Position numbers and translations under genes: made by a program. Below the pieces are notes generated by a model. The model was not told the DNA's origin, made no database searches, and saw only the letters and a list, made by a program, of their open reading frames with translations. Shown here piece by piece: positions 24,792 to 33,031 of a stretch of DNA of 41,159 nt (positions are counted from its first letter, which is position 1; every line of letters begins with the position of its first letter). The stretch covers positions 1 to 41,159 of the forward strand of contig NZ_JADKNH010000022.1 in NCBI RefSeq assembly GCF_015352425.1, in the 5' to 3' direction. The DNA comes from Fusibacter ferrireducens. Lineage in GTDB: Bacteria; Bacillota; Clostridia; Peptostreptococcales; Acidaminobacteraceae.

Positions 24792-24801
24792 CACACAATC
24801 C

Positions 24802-26244
24802 CTACGATCCATTAAAGGTGACATAATCTCTAGGATTTTGAGGGACACCGTTTTTATGCACTTCAAAGTGCAAGTGCGGCGCCTGACTTCGACCAGTATT
24901 GCCACTTAAAGATATCACCTGTCCCTTGTAGACCTGATCTCCTTTTCTAACCAGAAGTTTGTTATTATGCGCATAGAGCGTTGAAATATTGCCACCGTGG
25001 TCAATAATAATGTAATTGCCATATGAACTACTATAAGCCGCATAAGTGACCGTGCCGCCATCAGCCGCTTTTACCTCTGTATTTTCTGGAACACCTATGT
25101 CTATGCCTTCATGTCTTCTGCCCCATCTCCAGCCAAACTCAGAAGAAACACTCCCTCTTGATGTGGGTTTTGAAAGAATGCCACTGCCCATCTTAGGCGG
25201 TGGGTCCTTGGTGCCCTGATAGACGACTTTGTTCACGGGTTCAGAGATGACCGATTCACTTATGATTTCACGTTTGACCTCAAGGCCATTTTTCTTTACG
25301 ATTTCAGCAGTAACCGCCTTCTCACCCAATTCTCCTTTGGTTTTCGTCTTCAATTCTTCTTTATACAAATCTGCTGAGGGCTCATAGACCGTCTCAAAAG
25401 GCATCTCAGTACTATAATCAGAATGCTCCACTGTATAAACCGTAATCAACGATTTAGGCACAGTTAAGTTGATTTTTTGTCCAATTTGAAGCAATTCAGG
25501 TTTGATCTCTGGATTGGCATTTTCAAGATCTGATGGATTTATCCCATAATAATTTGCAATGATCCAATAGTTTTCACCCTTTTGAATCACATGAGTTTTA
25601 TTCTCTTTAAATCCATTTGCGACGTAGGCCATCGCTTCATCTATAGTATCATAACCATTAAATCCAGCAATGTCGATATTGTTTTTGGAAACCTCTATCG
25701 TCTCACCAAAATAGACTTCAAGTACCGCTTCAGGGGTTGCGCTGATGTATTTCTCTTTTAACGACTCCAGCAAGCAATATGCTTCGTCTTCTGTCTTAAA
25801 CGACGCGACAATACGGCCATTAGCTGTAATCTCATAGGCGGGCACATCCGTAAAGCTCAATCCTTCCAATTTGGGCCTCTCCAACAAAGGCTTTGGTTTA
25901 CTAACGGTTATGGCAACTGAATTGGCCACTATATCTTGCTTCAATGCACTCGTTTGATTTGCAACACTCAACACTTCAGATTGCAGGCCCAAAGCATATA
26001 CAAAAGCAAAACTGCCTCCTGCCAAAATGACACCCACTGCTAGGCTTGAAAACACAAGTGATTTATAACGACAGAACCATTGCCGATACCTATTTATCCG
26101 TTTCTTTTTTTTCACCTGAATCAGCAATAATTGTATGGGATAAAATAGTATTGCCAAAAACAAAATCATATAATACCGTATCCCATTTCGCTTTGTCTCT
26201 ATCCCATTTTGCTTTGTCTTTTTTTTTCGCCTTTTACGCTTCAT
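24802..26244 (-). CDS. M23 peptidoglycan endopeptidase with LysM and G5 domains
   Basis: 480 residues. Very basic N-terminus, then two hydrophobic segments (about 25-43, YYMILFLAILFYPIQLLLIQ; and 62-85, LVFSSLAVGVILAGGSFAF). LysM repeat at about 225-272 (VIQKGENYWIIANYYGINP). G5 domain at about 275-350 (VEHSDYSTEMPFETVYEPS, VVYQGTKDPPP). C-terminal M23 domain with all active-site residues: His378 and Asp382 (HEGID), His426 (YAH), His457 and His459 (HLHFE). It should cleave peptide cross-links in peptidoglycan at the cell surface. The ATG has AGAGGGG upstream. It is the third gene of the BlaI-led operon. Confidence 0.92.
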   Translation of the reverse strand: MKRKRRKKKTKQNGIETKRNGIRYYMILFLAILFYPIQLLLIQVKKKKRINRYRQWFCRYKSLVFSSLAVGVILAGGSFAFVYALGLQSEVLSVANQTSALKQDIVANSVAITVSKPKPLLERPKLEGLSFTDVPAYEITANGRIVASFKTEDEAYCLLESLKEKYISATPEAVLEVYFGETIEVSKNNIDIAGFNGYDTIDEAMAYVANGFKENKTHVIQKGENYWIIANYYGINPSDLENANPEIKPELLQIGQKINLTVPKSLITVYTVEHSDYSTEMPFETVYEPSADLYKEELKTKTKGELGEKAVTAEIVKKNGLEVKREIISESVISEPVNKVVYQGTKDPPPKMGSGILSKPTSRGSVSSEFGWRWGRRHEGIDIGVPENTEVKAADGGTVTYAAYSSSYGNYIIIDHGGNISTLYAHNNKLLVRKGDQVYKGQVISLSGNTGRSQAPHLHFEVHKNGVPQNPRDYVTFNGS

Positions 26245-26284
26245 TTCTAACCCCTCTAGGATGTCCTAAATATATGTCTCTACA

Positions 26285-27862
26285 CTAATCCTGCGCATTT
26301 ATATAGGTCAATGGATCTTGTACTTCTCCAGATTGAGTGACTTCAAAATGCAAATGCGGTCCAGTTGACTTTCCAGTACTGCCTACTTCTGCTATCTTCT
26401 GTCCCATTGCCACAAAATCGCCTGATTTTACGAACAGTTTGCTACAATGTGCATACGCCGTTGAATATACATCATCATGTTTTATTCTAATAGTGTAACC
26501 AAAATCGTCATGCCACTCTGAGTATACGACCTCACCACTGCCAGCAGCTAAAATCTCCGTGCCCCTTTGAGCCGCAATATCTATACCAGAGTGTACAAAT
26601 GCCTCTTTAGTTATTGGATGTTGTCTCTCCCCAAAAGGCGCCGTCACGATGTTATGGTCTGGCAAAGGCCAGCTCAAAGTGATATTCGAGTTGCTTTCAT
26701 CGAGTGGTGTCGATGCTGAATCTTGCTTTGCCACATCTGCCATTTCTGCCGTTTGCTCACCCTGAGCTGAAATTAGAGTCTCTTGAACAGGTATTTGAAC
26801 CTCGTTCTCCTTTAAAGCGTTTTTACCTATAGTACTCATGCCCTCATAGGCCACAGCACTGGATATCGGTATTATAAACAAAGCAATACTTAACGCAACA
26901 CCTAAAGATAAAAATTGAATGCCCTTTTTAGGCTTTTTGTAGTCTAGAATTTTCGATAATCGCTCTTTTAGATTTTTAGCGTTTTCATTAAAAGCAGAAT
27001 AGACAACACCTGACATTTCCATCTTTCTGTCTAGCATCCCGATGATGGTTGCAGCATACTTTTTACGTTTACCATAACCGATTTTTTCTACAAGCTCTTC
27101 ATCACAAGCCAGTTCACAAAGTCTATTCACATCTTTTCTCAACAACATACACAGTGGATTGAACCAATGAATAATACTCACGCAAATCAACAGGGCCTTA
27201 ATCCACAAATGGCTTCTTTTTAAATGAATGCATTCGTGCGAAAACACAAGCTCTAGCTCACTTTTCTGCATGGTTCCTTCGGGCAATATAATACGTGGTT
27301 TAAGGAGCCCCACCAAGATCGGCGTGCTCAGTGTTTTGTGCTCTAAAATCTCTACGTGTCTTCTGATGCCAATTTCCCGCTTGCATGAATTCAATACCTC
27401 TTGAAGCAAATGCTCTTCAACAAGACGACTGCTCTTAACAAGTCTTTTAAACGCTCTGTAACGTTTTAAATTTATGGCTGAAAATACGAGCACACCACCG
27501 ACCCAAATATATTTTATGCAGGCGACAAGGTTTTCAAGCAATGCCTTATAAACTGAGTTCTGAGTGTTTGGAGCCGATAACACATCCAGTGACGCCATGC
27601 CGCTCTCTAAAGCATGATCCTCTCCAATCTGAAAGATGATCTTCTCAGAGTATGTCCTGAGACCTGATAAATCAATATCTGAAGTATTCCAGACCAGCGA
27701 AGTAGGCATTAAAAGCACCAAGAGTATCATGCAAGTCATATATAAATGCCAAGTTGAATCAAAAAATTTCTCAGTAATAGGACGAAGTAAATACGTCACC
27801 GTATAGACAATCGCACCTACCACAGACATGATCCATATTGTGTTCACCAATGTTTGTAACAT
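26285..27862 (-). CDS. M56 (BlaR1-type) membrane metalloprotease fused to M23 peptidoglycan endopeptidase domain
   Basis: 525 residues. The first 340 form the M56/BlaR1 membrane protease: helices near 7-25, 40-55, 115-130 and 318-338, with the HExxH zinc site HECIH at 209-213 and the downstream ELACDEEL. After the last helix a linker of ~60 residues leads to a complete M23 domain (~397-525): His424 and Asp428 (HSGID), His472 (YAH), His503 and His505 (HLHFE). In BlaR1/MecR1 this outside position holds a penicillin-binding sensor. Here it is a wall hydrolase or wall-binding module. By analogy, the M56 part would cleave the BlaI-like repressor encoded directly upstream (12 bp gap). Confidence 0.92.
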   Translation of the reverse strand: MLQTLVNTIWIMSVVGAIVYTVTYLLRPITEKFFDSTWHLYMTCMILLVLLMPTSLVWNTSDIDLSGLRTYSEKIIFQIGEDHALESGMASLDVLSAPNTQNSVYKALLENLVACIKYIWVGGVLVFSAINLKRYRAFKRLVKSSRLVEEHLLQEVLNSCKREIGIRRHVEILEHKTLSTPILVGLLKPRIILPEGTMQKSELELVFSHECIHLKRSHLWIKALLICVSIIHWFNPLCMLLRKDVNRLCELACDEELVEKIGYGKRKKYAATIIGMLDRKMEMSGVVYSAFNENAKNLKERLSKILDYKKPKKGIQFLSLGVALSIALFIIPISSAVAYEGMSTIGKNALKENEVQIPVQETLISAQGEQTAEMADVAKQDSASTPLDESNSNITLSWPLPDHNIVTAPFGERQHPITKEAFVHSGIDIAAQRGTEILAAGSGEVVYSEWHDDFGYTIRIKHDDVYSTAYAHCSKLFVKSGDFVAMGQKIAEVGSTGKSTGPHLHFEVTQSGEVQDPLTYINAQD

Positions 27863-27874
27863 AAAACACCTCTC

Positions 27875-28243
27875 CTACTTTTGAGATAGCCATTTTTTGA
27901 GCTCTTCAAGCTCTTCACGGCTGATTTCATCATCATCGCACAACGCCACCATAAAGCTTTTTATGGACCCACCATGTATCGTTGAAAGAAAACTTTTAGA
28001 TTCAAATTTTTTATATTCCCTTTCGGTGACAATGGCAAAATAATAATTCTTCTTTCCACGCTTTTCATGGGATAATAGACCTTTTTCTGTCAATCTAGAT
28101 AAAAATGTCAACAAGGTTGTGATTTTAATATCTCTTTTACTGGGCATTTGCTCTATAATATCTGATGAAGCCAGCGGTTCATCAGATGCCCAAATAATTT
28201 GCATCACTTCCATCTCAGCTTCAGAGATTTTTGAAAATTTCAT
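27875..28243 (-). CDS. BlaI/MecI-type transcriptional repressor
   Basis: 122 residues. Winged-helix DNA-binding protein of the BlaI/MecI/CopY family: KISEAEMEVMQIIWASDEP at the start, then IKITTLLTFLSRLTEKGLL and KRGKKNYYFA (wing). The C-terminal dimerisation helices end ELEELKKWLSQK. These repressors hold their operon off until cleaved by the partner M56 protease. A frame opens at 28261, but ATG 28243 is the start matching the family and has AAGGGTG upstream. It is first in the operon and lies behind a promoter with two palindromes, so autoregulation is strongly suggested. Confidence 0.94.
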   Translation of the reverse strand: MKFSKISEAEMEVMQIIWASDEPLASSDIIEQMPSKRDIKITTLLTFLSRLTEKGLLSHEKRGKKNYYFAIVTEREYKKFESKSFLSTIHGGSIKSFMVALCDDDEISREELEELKKWLSQK

Positions 28244-28265
28244 TTTGATCACCCTTTTCATTATT

Positions 28266-28278
28266 CTACACGTTGTAG
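28266..28278. promoter_or_regulatory. BlaI-type operator O2
   Basis: CTACA-CGT-TGTAG, a perfect 13-bp palindrome with the TACA/TGTA core of BlaI/MecI operators, just downstream of the -10 box and 23 bp before the blaI-like ATG. Confidence 0.75.
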
Positions 28279-28285
28279 TAGTTAT

Positions 28286-28314
28286 ATTCTACACACAGTA
28301 GAACATATTGTCAA
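28286..28314 (-). promoter_or_regulatory. Promoter of the BlaI-M56/M23 operon, containing operator O1
   Basis: A perfect -35 (TTGACA, 28309-28314), 17 bp spacing and TAGAAT (28286-28291), reading leftward. The palindrome TTCTAC-ACACA-GTAGAA (28287-28303) covers the -10 and most of the spacer, so repressor binding would block polymerase. Confidence 0.88.
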
Positions 28315-28398
28315 TGCTTTTCATTTTCTATTTTTTTGAATACTGTCAGTATATTTATAAATTTTTTATAGCATTTTTATAGCATTTTCATACAAGCG

Positions 28399-28428
28399 TT
28401 GAAATCGCTTTATTATCTGATGTATCAT
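28399..28428 (+). promoter_or_regulatory. Promoter candidate for the NMO/FabK-like gene
   Basis: TTGAAA (28399-28404), 18 bp, TATCAT (28423-28428), about 60 bp before the ATG. Confidence 0.45.
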
Positions 28429-28491
28429 AGCCATAGAATATGATTTTAATTATTGTAGCTTGACTGCATTTTCATTATACAAGGAGGAAAA

Positions 28492-29562
28492 ATGAAGTTG
28501 CCAACTTTAGATATTGGAAGTTTAAAAATAAAATATCCCATCGTTCTAGGTGCCATGGGCGTCGGTGTTACAAGGTCTGGACTCGCCGCTGCAGTGACAA
28601 ATGCTGGCGGCCTTGGTGTTATGTCAGGGGTCAATCTTGGTTTTGATGAACTTGATTTTATGGACAATACACTTGAGGCCAATTTACGCGCTTTAAGGAA
28701 TGAAATTCGAAAGGCAAAAGAAATGACCAAAGGCGGTGCTATTGGCATCAATTTCATGGTAGCTATGAATATGTATGCCGAACATGTGCGTGAAGCTGTC
28801 AAAGAAGGCATTGACTTTATCGTTTCAGGTGCAGGTATTCCTTCGGAACTACCGGCACTCGTCAAAGGTTCAAGTACGAAAATTGCACCTATCATTTCAT
28901 CTTCTAAAGGTGCGCGCTTAATTGCAAAATTATGGGATAGAAATCACAACATAGCACCCGATGCAGTTGTCCTTGAAGGCGTTAAAGCCGGTGGTCATCT
29001 AGGGTTCAGCAAGGATGACATCATCAATGAAAATTATGATATCTTTAAGACGATTTCTGAGATCAAATTTATCCTCAAGCCTTATGAAGAAAAATATCAA
29101 AAGAAGATTCCGTTGATTGTAGCTGGTGGAATCTATTCAGGTGAAGATATCGCCAATGTCTTAAAAGCCGGTGGCGATGGTGTACAAATGGCAACGCGCT
29201 TTGTGGCTACGGAAGAATGTGATGCACATGAACGCTATAAACAAGCTTATATCGACGCTGTGAAAGACGATGTCAAAATTATTATTTCACCTGTTGGGCT
29301 CCCTGGAAGAGCTGTACAAAATCCATTTTTAAAAAAAGTCAATGCACATAATCCCCCTAAAATAAAGAAATGTGTGAACTGTCTTAAAACATGTGATATT
29401 AAGACGACACCGTTTTGCATTTCCCAAGCACTTGTCAATGCCGTTTCAGGGAATATCGATGAAGGCCTTATTTTCTCAGGTGAAAATGTCTACAAAGTTA
29501 AAGAGATGAGTACGGTGCCTGAAATTTTTAAAGATTTGCTGACCGAACTTGAAAAGTTATAG
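28492..29562 (+). CDS. NMO/FabK-like FMN-dependent oxidoreductase
   Basis: 356 residues. A TIM-barrel flavoprotein of the nitronate monooxygenase / enoyl-ACP reductase II family: start LKIKYPIVLGAMGVGVTRSG, then NAGGLGVMSG, a glycine-rich phosphate site (IVAGGIYSGEDIANVLKAGG) and GVQMATRF. A Cys-rich C-terminal segment (KCVNCLKTCDI and PFC) is seen in a clostridial subgroup and may bind metal. No fatty-acid synthesis genes are nearby, so FabK function is not supported by context; a nitronate or 2-nitropropane-type oxidoreductase is the usual database label. The ATG follows AAGGAGG. It has its own promoter and a downstream bidirectional terminator. Confidence 0.88.
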   Translation: MKLPTLDIGSLKIKYPIVLGAMGVGVTRSGLAAAVTNAGGLGVMSGVNLGFDELDFMDNTLEANLRALRNEIRKAKEMTKGGAIGINFMVAMNMYAEHVREAVKEGIDFIVSGAGIPSELPALVKGSSTKIAPIISSSKGARLIAKLWDRNHNIAPDAVVLEGVKAGGHLGFSKDDIINENYDIFKTISEIKFILKPYEEKYQKKIPLIVAGGIYSGEDIANVLKAGGDGVQMATRFVATEECDAHERYKQAYIDAVKDDVKIIISPVGLPGRAVQNPFLKKVNAHNPPKIKKCVNCLKTCDIKTTPFCISQALVNAVSGNIDEGLIFSGENVYKVKEMSTVPEIFKDLLTELEKL

Positions 29563-29594
29563 TATATAATCCCATTTATATAGATTTAGCTCAC

Positions 29595-29632
29595 AAAAAA
29601 AGTTGACACAGATTCATATGTCAACTTTTTTT
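29595..29632. terminator. Bidirectional terminator between the flavoprotein and MglB-like genes
   Basis: AAAAAAAGTTGACA pairs perfectly with TGTCAACTTTTTTT across a 10-base loop, with A- and T-runs at both ends. Confidence 0.88.
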
Positions 29633-29739
29633 GCGCTATAAATTCAAGAGCATCGTATCTTATGGGCTTAGACCCTATAAGCGCACTTAAACTTTGTGCT
29701 TTTGACGTGTTCTTTTGACCCAAACATAACAGTTGTGTC

Positions 29740-30780
29740 CTATTTATAAGCTTCTGCTGCAAACTTAATGTTATCAATTGTAACTGCCACATAGGGCACA
29801 CGGATCGCTTTATTTTCATCAAATTTCCAGTTTGTTCCATCCAATGGTTCTCTACCCATTGCAACATTATAAGTCAATTCAAAAGTAGCTTTTCCTTGAT
29901 TTTTAGCATCATTTAACACGGTTCCCGCCATTTTGCCAGCCTTGATTTGCTCTAGAGCATCTGGAAGGGCATCTACACCAAATACAGGCATGTACTGTCC
30001 CTGATCAAAATAGCCATGAGCCGTTAACGATTCAATCGCACCCAGTGCCATATTGTCGTTGTTACTAATAACGAGTTCAATTGCATCACCATGTTTAGCA
30101 ATCCAGTCTTCCATCATGGATTTGCCTTTCTCACTCTCCCACCTACCTGCTTTAAGCTCTAGTGCTTCAAGCATGAGCCCTTTATTGGCCATTGCTTCTA
30201 AAGCATATTGAGTTCTAGCTTCCGCATCTGGATGTCCTTGCTCCCCTTTTAAAAGCACATATTGGACAATACCATCAAAATTTTTATCCCAGAATGGATT
30301 ATCATGCCACATTTTAGCCATCATTTCGCCTTGAATGATACCCGCTTCAGCAGATGTCGTACCAACATACCAAGCTTTATCATAGCTTGATAATGCAGAC
30401 GCTTCAGGCTCTTTGTTGAAAAAGACAACTGGGAGATCTGCGGCTCTAGCCTTCTCGATGATGGTTGATGCAGATTGCGTATCGACTAAGTTGATGGCCA
30501 AAGCTTTGACACCATTGGCAATCATAGTATCCACTTGATCATTTTGCATCGTTTGAGAACTTTGAGAGTCTTTCATTTCAATTGTGGCGCTATTGTGATT
30601 ACTTGCTTCAATCGCTTTTCTTACAAAAGACATAAATGTATCATCGTATTTGTAAAGGATAACGCCAATTACCGGTTTTTCCTCTCCGGATGCAGATTTA
30701 GCACCACAAGCGGTTAAAACACACGCTGATGCGACTACCATCATCACCATGATTAATAAAATCTTTGCTCGTCTTTTCAT
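29740..30780 (-). CDS. MglB-like sugar-binding lipoprotein
   Basis: 346 residues. Signal peptide with lipobox (LTACG, Cys at about residue 25), so it should be anchored to the outer face of the membrane. The periplasmic-binding fold of the galactose/glucose MglB group follows: IGVILYKYDDTFMSFVRKAI, DTMIANGVKALAINLVD, VVFFNKEP, VISNNDNMALGAIESLT and VFGVDALPDALEQI. No ATPase or permease gene accompanies it; the next element downstream is a terminator. It is preceded by a LacI-type regulator in the same direction, so sugar-responsive expression is likely. It may work with a transporter elsewhere or as a sensor. The ATG has AGGAGATC upstream. Confidence 0.9.
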   Translation of the reverse strand: MKRRAKILLIMVMMVVASACVLTACGAKSASGEEKPVIGVILYKYDDTFMSFVRKAIEASNHNSATIEMKDSQSSQTMQNDQVDTMIANGVKALAINLVDTQSASTIIEKARAADLPVVFFNKEPEASALSSYDKAWYVGTTSAEAGIIQGEMMAKMWHDNPFWDKNFDGIVQYVLLKGEQGHPDAEARTQYALEAMANKGLMLEALELKAGRWESEKGKSMMEDWIAKHGDAIELVISNNDNMALGAIESLTAHGYFDQGQYMPVFGVDALPDALEQIKAGKMAGTVLNDAKNQGKATFELTYNVAMGREPLDGTNWKFDENKAIRVPYVAVTIDNIKFAAEAYK

Positions 30781-30803
30781 CTTAATGATCTCCTAAAATT
30801 ATT

Positions 30804-30818
30804 TTGTGTTCGTCACAA
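30804..30818. promoter_or_regulatory. Palindromic operator candidate upstream of the MglB-like gene
   Basis: TTGTG-TTCGT-CACAA, a 15-bp perfect inverted repeat 24 bp before the ATG. The half CGTCACAATT is repeated exactly at 30864-30873. It is a plausible site for the neighbouring LacI-type regulator, although LacI sites usually have a central CG. Confidence 0.5.
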
Positions 30819-30878
30819 TTTTAGATTCGTATTTTTCTATAAAACTGTCCTATTTTATGAAACCGTCACAATTATTAT

Positions 30879-31889
30879 CTAAATGCTCCGACAACTTGCC
30901 CTCATGCACAATTCCGTCGGGACAACCACTTTTTTTGAAATGACTCTCTTCTTTAAAATCCTTTCAAGCAAAAGTTCAACTGCCGTTTCTCCCATAAATT
31001 CCTTATGCACTCTAACCGAGGTCAATGGCGGTGCTGTGAATTTGGACGTTGGAATATCGTTAAATCCGATAACACTCATGTTTTCTGGCACTTTTAATCC
31101 CATTTCATGAGCAGCTCTTAAGACGCCAATTGCCATGGAATCATTTGCAACCAAAAATGCCGTTGGCAAATTTCCCGATTGCTTAATCGCTTTTTTCATC
31201 AACTCATATCCAGATTCCGCCAGAAAATCACCAATGTAAATTTGATCTTCATCCAGTGCTTCGTGACTTTTCATATAATCTCTAAATACCGCTTCACGTC
31301 GCTCTCCAAGGGCAATTTTTTCGTGTCCAATGTATTCTCGACCACCTATGTAGCCAATTTTTCTATGTCCATTCTCCCAAAGGTAATTCAGTGCACCAAC
31401 GACTGCTTTTTCAAAATCAATGATGACGCTGTCAAATTGTTCTTCCATAGGAGAAGAATCCACAAACACGATATTGGAAGATACTTCCGCCAATTTTTTT
31501 ATTTGAGACTCTGTAAATTTGCCAATTGCAATAAAACCATCCATCCGATCAAGACTGCCGAAATCATACTCATCCGGTCTAAAGATCTTTATAATATCAA
31601 TATTCGTTCCATAACACGTCTTCTCAATTCCAAGTCGTATTGACATATAATATGGATCATCCAGTTCTTGGCTCATTGTGTACCAGTGTACGAGCCCAAT
31701 TCTGAGCTTCTTTTGAGTCTTCTTGATATTGCGTTTTCTAGGCGGCATATAATCCATAGATTCTGCAATTTCAAATATCAATTGACGCTTTTCATCTGAT
31801 ACTGACAGGGTATTATCGTAGTTCAACACCCTTGACACTGTAGCAGAGGAAACGTTGGCCTTCTCAGCAATATCTTTGATCGTTGCCAT
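30879..31889 (-). CDS. LacI/GalR-family transcriptional regulator
   Basis: 336 residues. The N-terminal helix-turn-helix and hinge are classic: ATIKDIAEKANVSSATVSRV, LNYDNTLSVSDEKRQLI. A periplasmic-binding-protein-like ligand domain follows (DGFIAIGKFTESQIKKLAEV, GHRKIGYIGG, PTAFLVANDSMAIGVLRAAHE, SVIGFNDIPTSKFTAPPLTSV). It probably senses a sugar and controls the MglB-like gene 98 bp downstream and itself. ATG 31889 is chosen because AAAGGGAG is upstream; the frame opens at 31919. Confidence 0.95.
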   Translation of the reverse strand: MATIKDIAEKANVSSATVSRVLNYDNTLSVSDEKRQLIFEIAESMDYMPPRKRNIKKTQKKLRIGLVHWYTMSQELDDPYYMSIRLGIEKTCYGTNIDIIKIFRPDEYDFGSLDRMDGFIAIGKFTESQIKKLAEVSSNIVFVDSSPMEEQFDSVIIDFEKAVVGALNYLWENGHRKIGYIGGREYIGHEKIALGERREAVFRDYMKSHEALDEDQIYIGDFLAESGYELMKKAIKQSGNLPTAFLVANDSMAIGVLRAAHEMGLKVPENMSVIGFNDIPTSKFTAPPLTSVRVHKEFMGETAVELLLERILKKRVISKKVVVPTELCMRASCRSI

Positions 31890-31949
31890 ATTTGTACTCC
31901 CTTTCCCATATATAATCAATAAACAAAATTATTTAGTGAATATTTACTT

Positions 31950-31978
31950 AATAAAAGAATCTTATGCGTTCTTTTATT
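31950..31978. repeat. 10-bp inverted repeat upstream of the LacI-type gene
   Basis: AATAAAAGAA and TTCTTTTATT, perfect complements separated by nine bases, 60 bp upstream of the regulator start. Beside it is the near-palindrome AGTGAATATTTACT (31935-31948). Either could be an operator for autoregulation. Confidence 0.5.
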
Positions 31979-32095
31979 TATCAAGTTCCCTTACTATTTT
32001 ACCTGTTTTAAACCAAAAAGTCATATTCTTTCAACATTGTTTTTCATAGATGAACTTATTTTAAACGCATCCATCCAAGATAAAGGGCATGTGCA

Positions 32096-32124
32096 TTGCA
32101 TCTTCACATTTAAAGTCATATACT
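32096..32124 (+). promoter_or_regulatory. Sirtuin gene promoter
   Basis: TTGCAT (32096-32101), 17 bp, TATACT (32119-32124), about 33 bp before the ATG. Confidence 0.65.
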
Positions 32125-32156
32125 TATAGATAGAAAATTACCAATAAGGAGGGCCT

Positions 32157-32885
32157 ATGTCTATAGATACATTAAAAAAACTCATTCATGAAAGTAAAAA
32201 TATCGTTCTCTTCGGCGGTGCCGGTACTTCCACAGAGAGTAATGTCCTCGATTTCAGATCGGAAAATGGTCTATACTCGTTGAAAAAATACGATGTTTCT
32301 CCAGAAGAAATCTTAAGCCACGATTACTTTTACAAACATCCAGATCGATTTTATGCATTTCTCAAAGAATATCTTCTGCTTCCAAACATCAAACCGCACA
32401 AAGGTCATTTTGCAACCGTCGCGCTTGAAGCTATGGGATTGAGTACCATTATCACACAGAATATAGATGGCCTACACCAAGCGGCAGGTTCATCTAATGT
32501 CATCGAATTGCACGGATCAGTCCATAGACACTATTGTACTAAATGTCACGCATTTTATGATATGAACTGGATTCTCAATACACGAGAAGATACGATCAAA
32601 TGCCCTCTATGTGAGGGACTCGTCAAACCAGATGTCGTTTTATACGGAGAACCTTTGGATCAAGAGGTAATGTCTAAAACCGTAAAGGCAATTCAAGAAT
32701 CTGATCTGTTAATTGTCGCAGGGACATCGCTTGTGGTCTATCCTGCTGCAAGTTTTTTAAGATACTATAAGGGTAAAAATCTCGTTTTAATCAACAAGAC
32801 AGAAACGCCCTATGATCACACCGCAAGTCTAGTCCTTCGGGAAAGTTATGGCGATGTCTTTGACCAACTCATCCATCCCTTTTAA
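32157..32885 (+). CDS. NAD-dependent protein deacylase (Sir2 family)
   Basis: 242 residues, the usual length of bacterial sirtuins (CobB/SrtN). It removes acyl groups from lysines using NAD+. NAD site GAGTSTES (21-28; most have GAGISAES) with DFRS; TQNIDGLHQAAGS; catalytic His119 in ELHGSVHRHYC; zinc cysteines 127, 130, 149 and 152; GTSLVVYPAA near the end. The Tyr/Arg pair for desuccinylation is replaced around DRFYAFLKEY, so the acyl preference is unclear. It is monocistronic with a good promoter, an AAGGAGGG ribosome binding site and a shared terminator downstream. Confidence 0.93.
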   Translation: MSIDTLKKLIHESKNIVLFGGAGTSTESNVLDFRSENGLYSLKKYDVSPEEILSHDYFYKHPDRFYAFLKEYLLLPNIKPHKGHFATVALEAMGLSTIITQNIDGLHQAAGSSNVIELHGSVHRHYCTKCHAFYDMNWILNTREDTIKCPLCEGLVKPDVVLYGEPLDQEVMSKTVKAIQESDLLIVAGTSLVVYPAASFLRYYKGKNLVLINKTETPYDHTASLVLRESYGDVFDQLIHPF

Positions 32886-32964
32886 AAGTTTGGATGCTCA
32901 CGTGTCAGAAATTGGCTAATCACATGCCTTTAACGCATTTAAACCCTATATATTTAACATAAGT

Positions 32965-33011
32965 AAATCCAGATGAGGCAAACCTTTGGCTTGACCTCTT
33001 CTGGATTTTTA
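32965..33011. terminator. Bidirectional terminator after the sirtuin gene
   Basis: AAATCCAGATGAGG pairs with CCTCTTCTGGATTT (one mismatch) around a 16-base loop, ending in a T-run. It serves the convergent sirtuin and small membrane protein genes. Confidence 0.75.
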
Positions 33012-33031
33012 AAATTTTCTCTATTGCATTT

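Noticed and set aside
27875-28261. Classical beta-lactamase regulation (blaI-blaR1-blaZ)
   Set aside because: No beta-lactamase or penicillin-binding sensor domain is present; the M56 protein carries an M23 domain and the other operon genes are M23 proteins.
28446-28895. Minus-strand frame of 149 codons
   Set aside because: It mirrors the start of the NMO/FabK-like gene, which has a clear start, ribosome binding site and family motifs.
29586-29867. Minus-strand frame of 93 codons at the end of the MglB-like gene
   Set aside because: It overlaps the MglB-like C-terminus in another frame and runs through the terminator hairpin.
31179-31643. Plus-strand frame of 154 codons
   Set aside because: It is antisense to the LacI-type regulator ligand domain; the composition is shadow-like.
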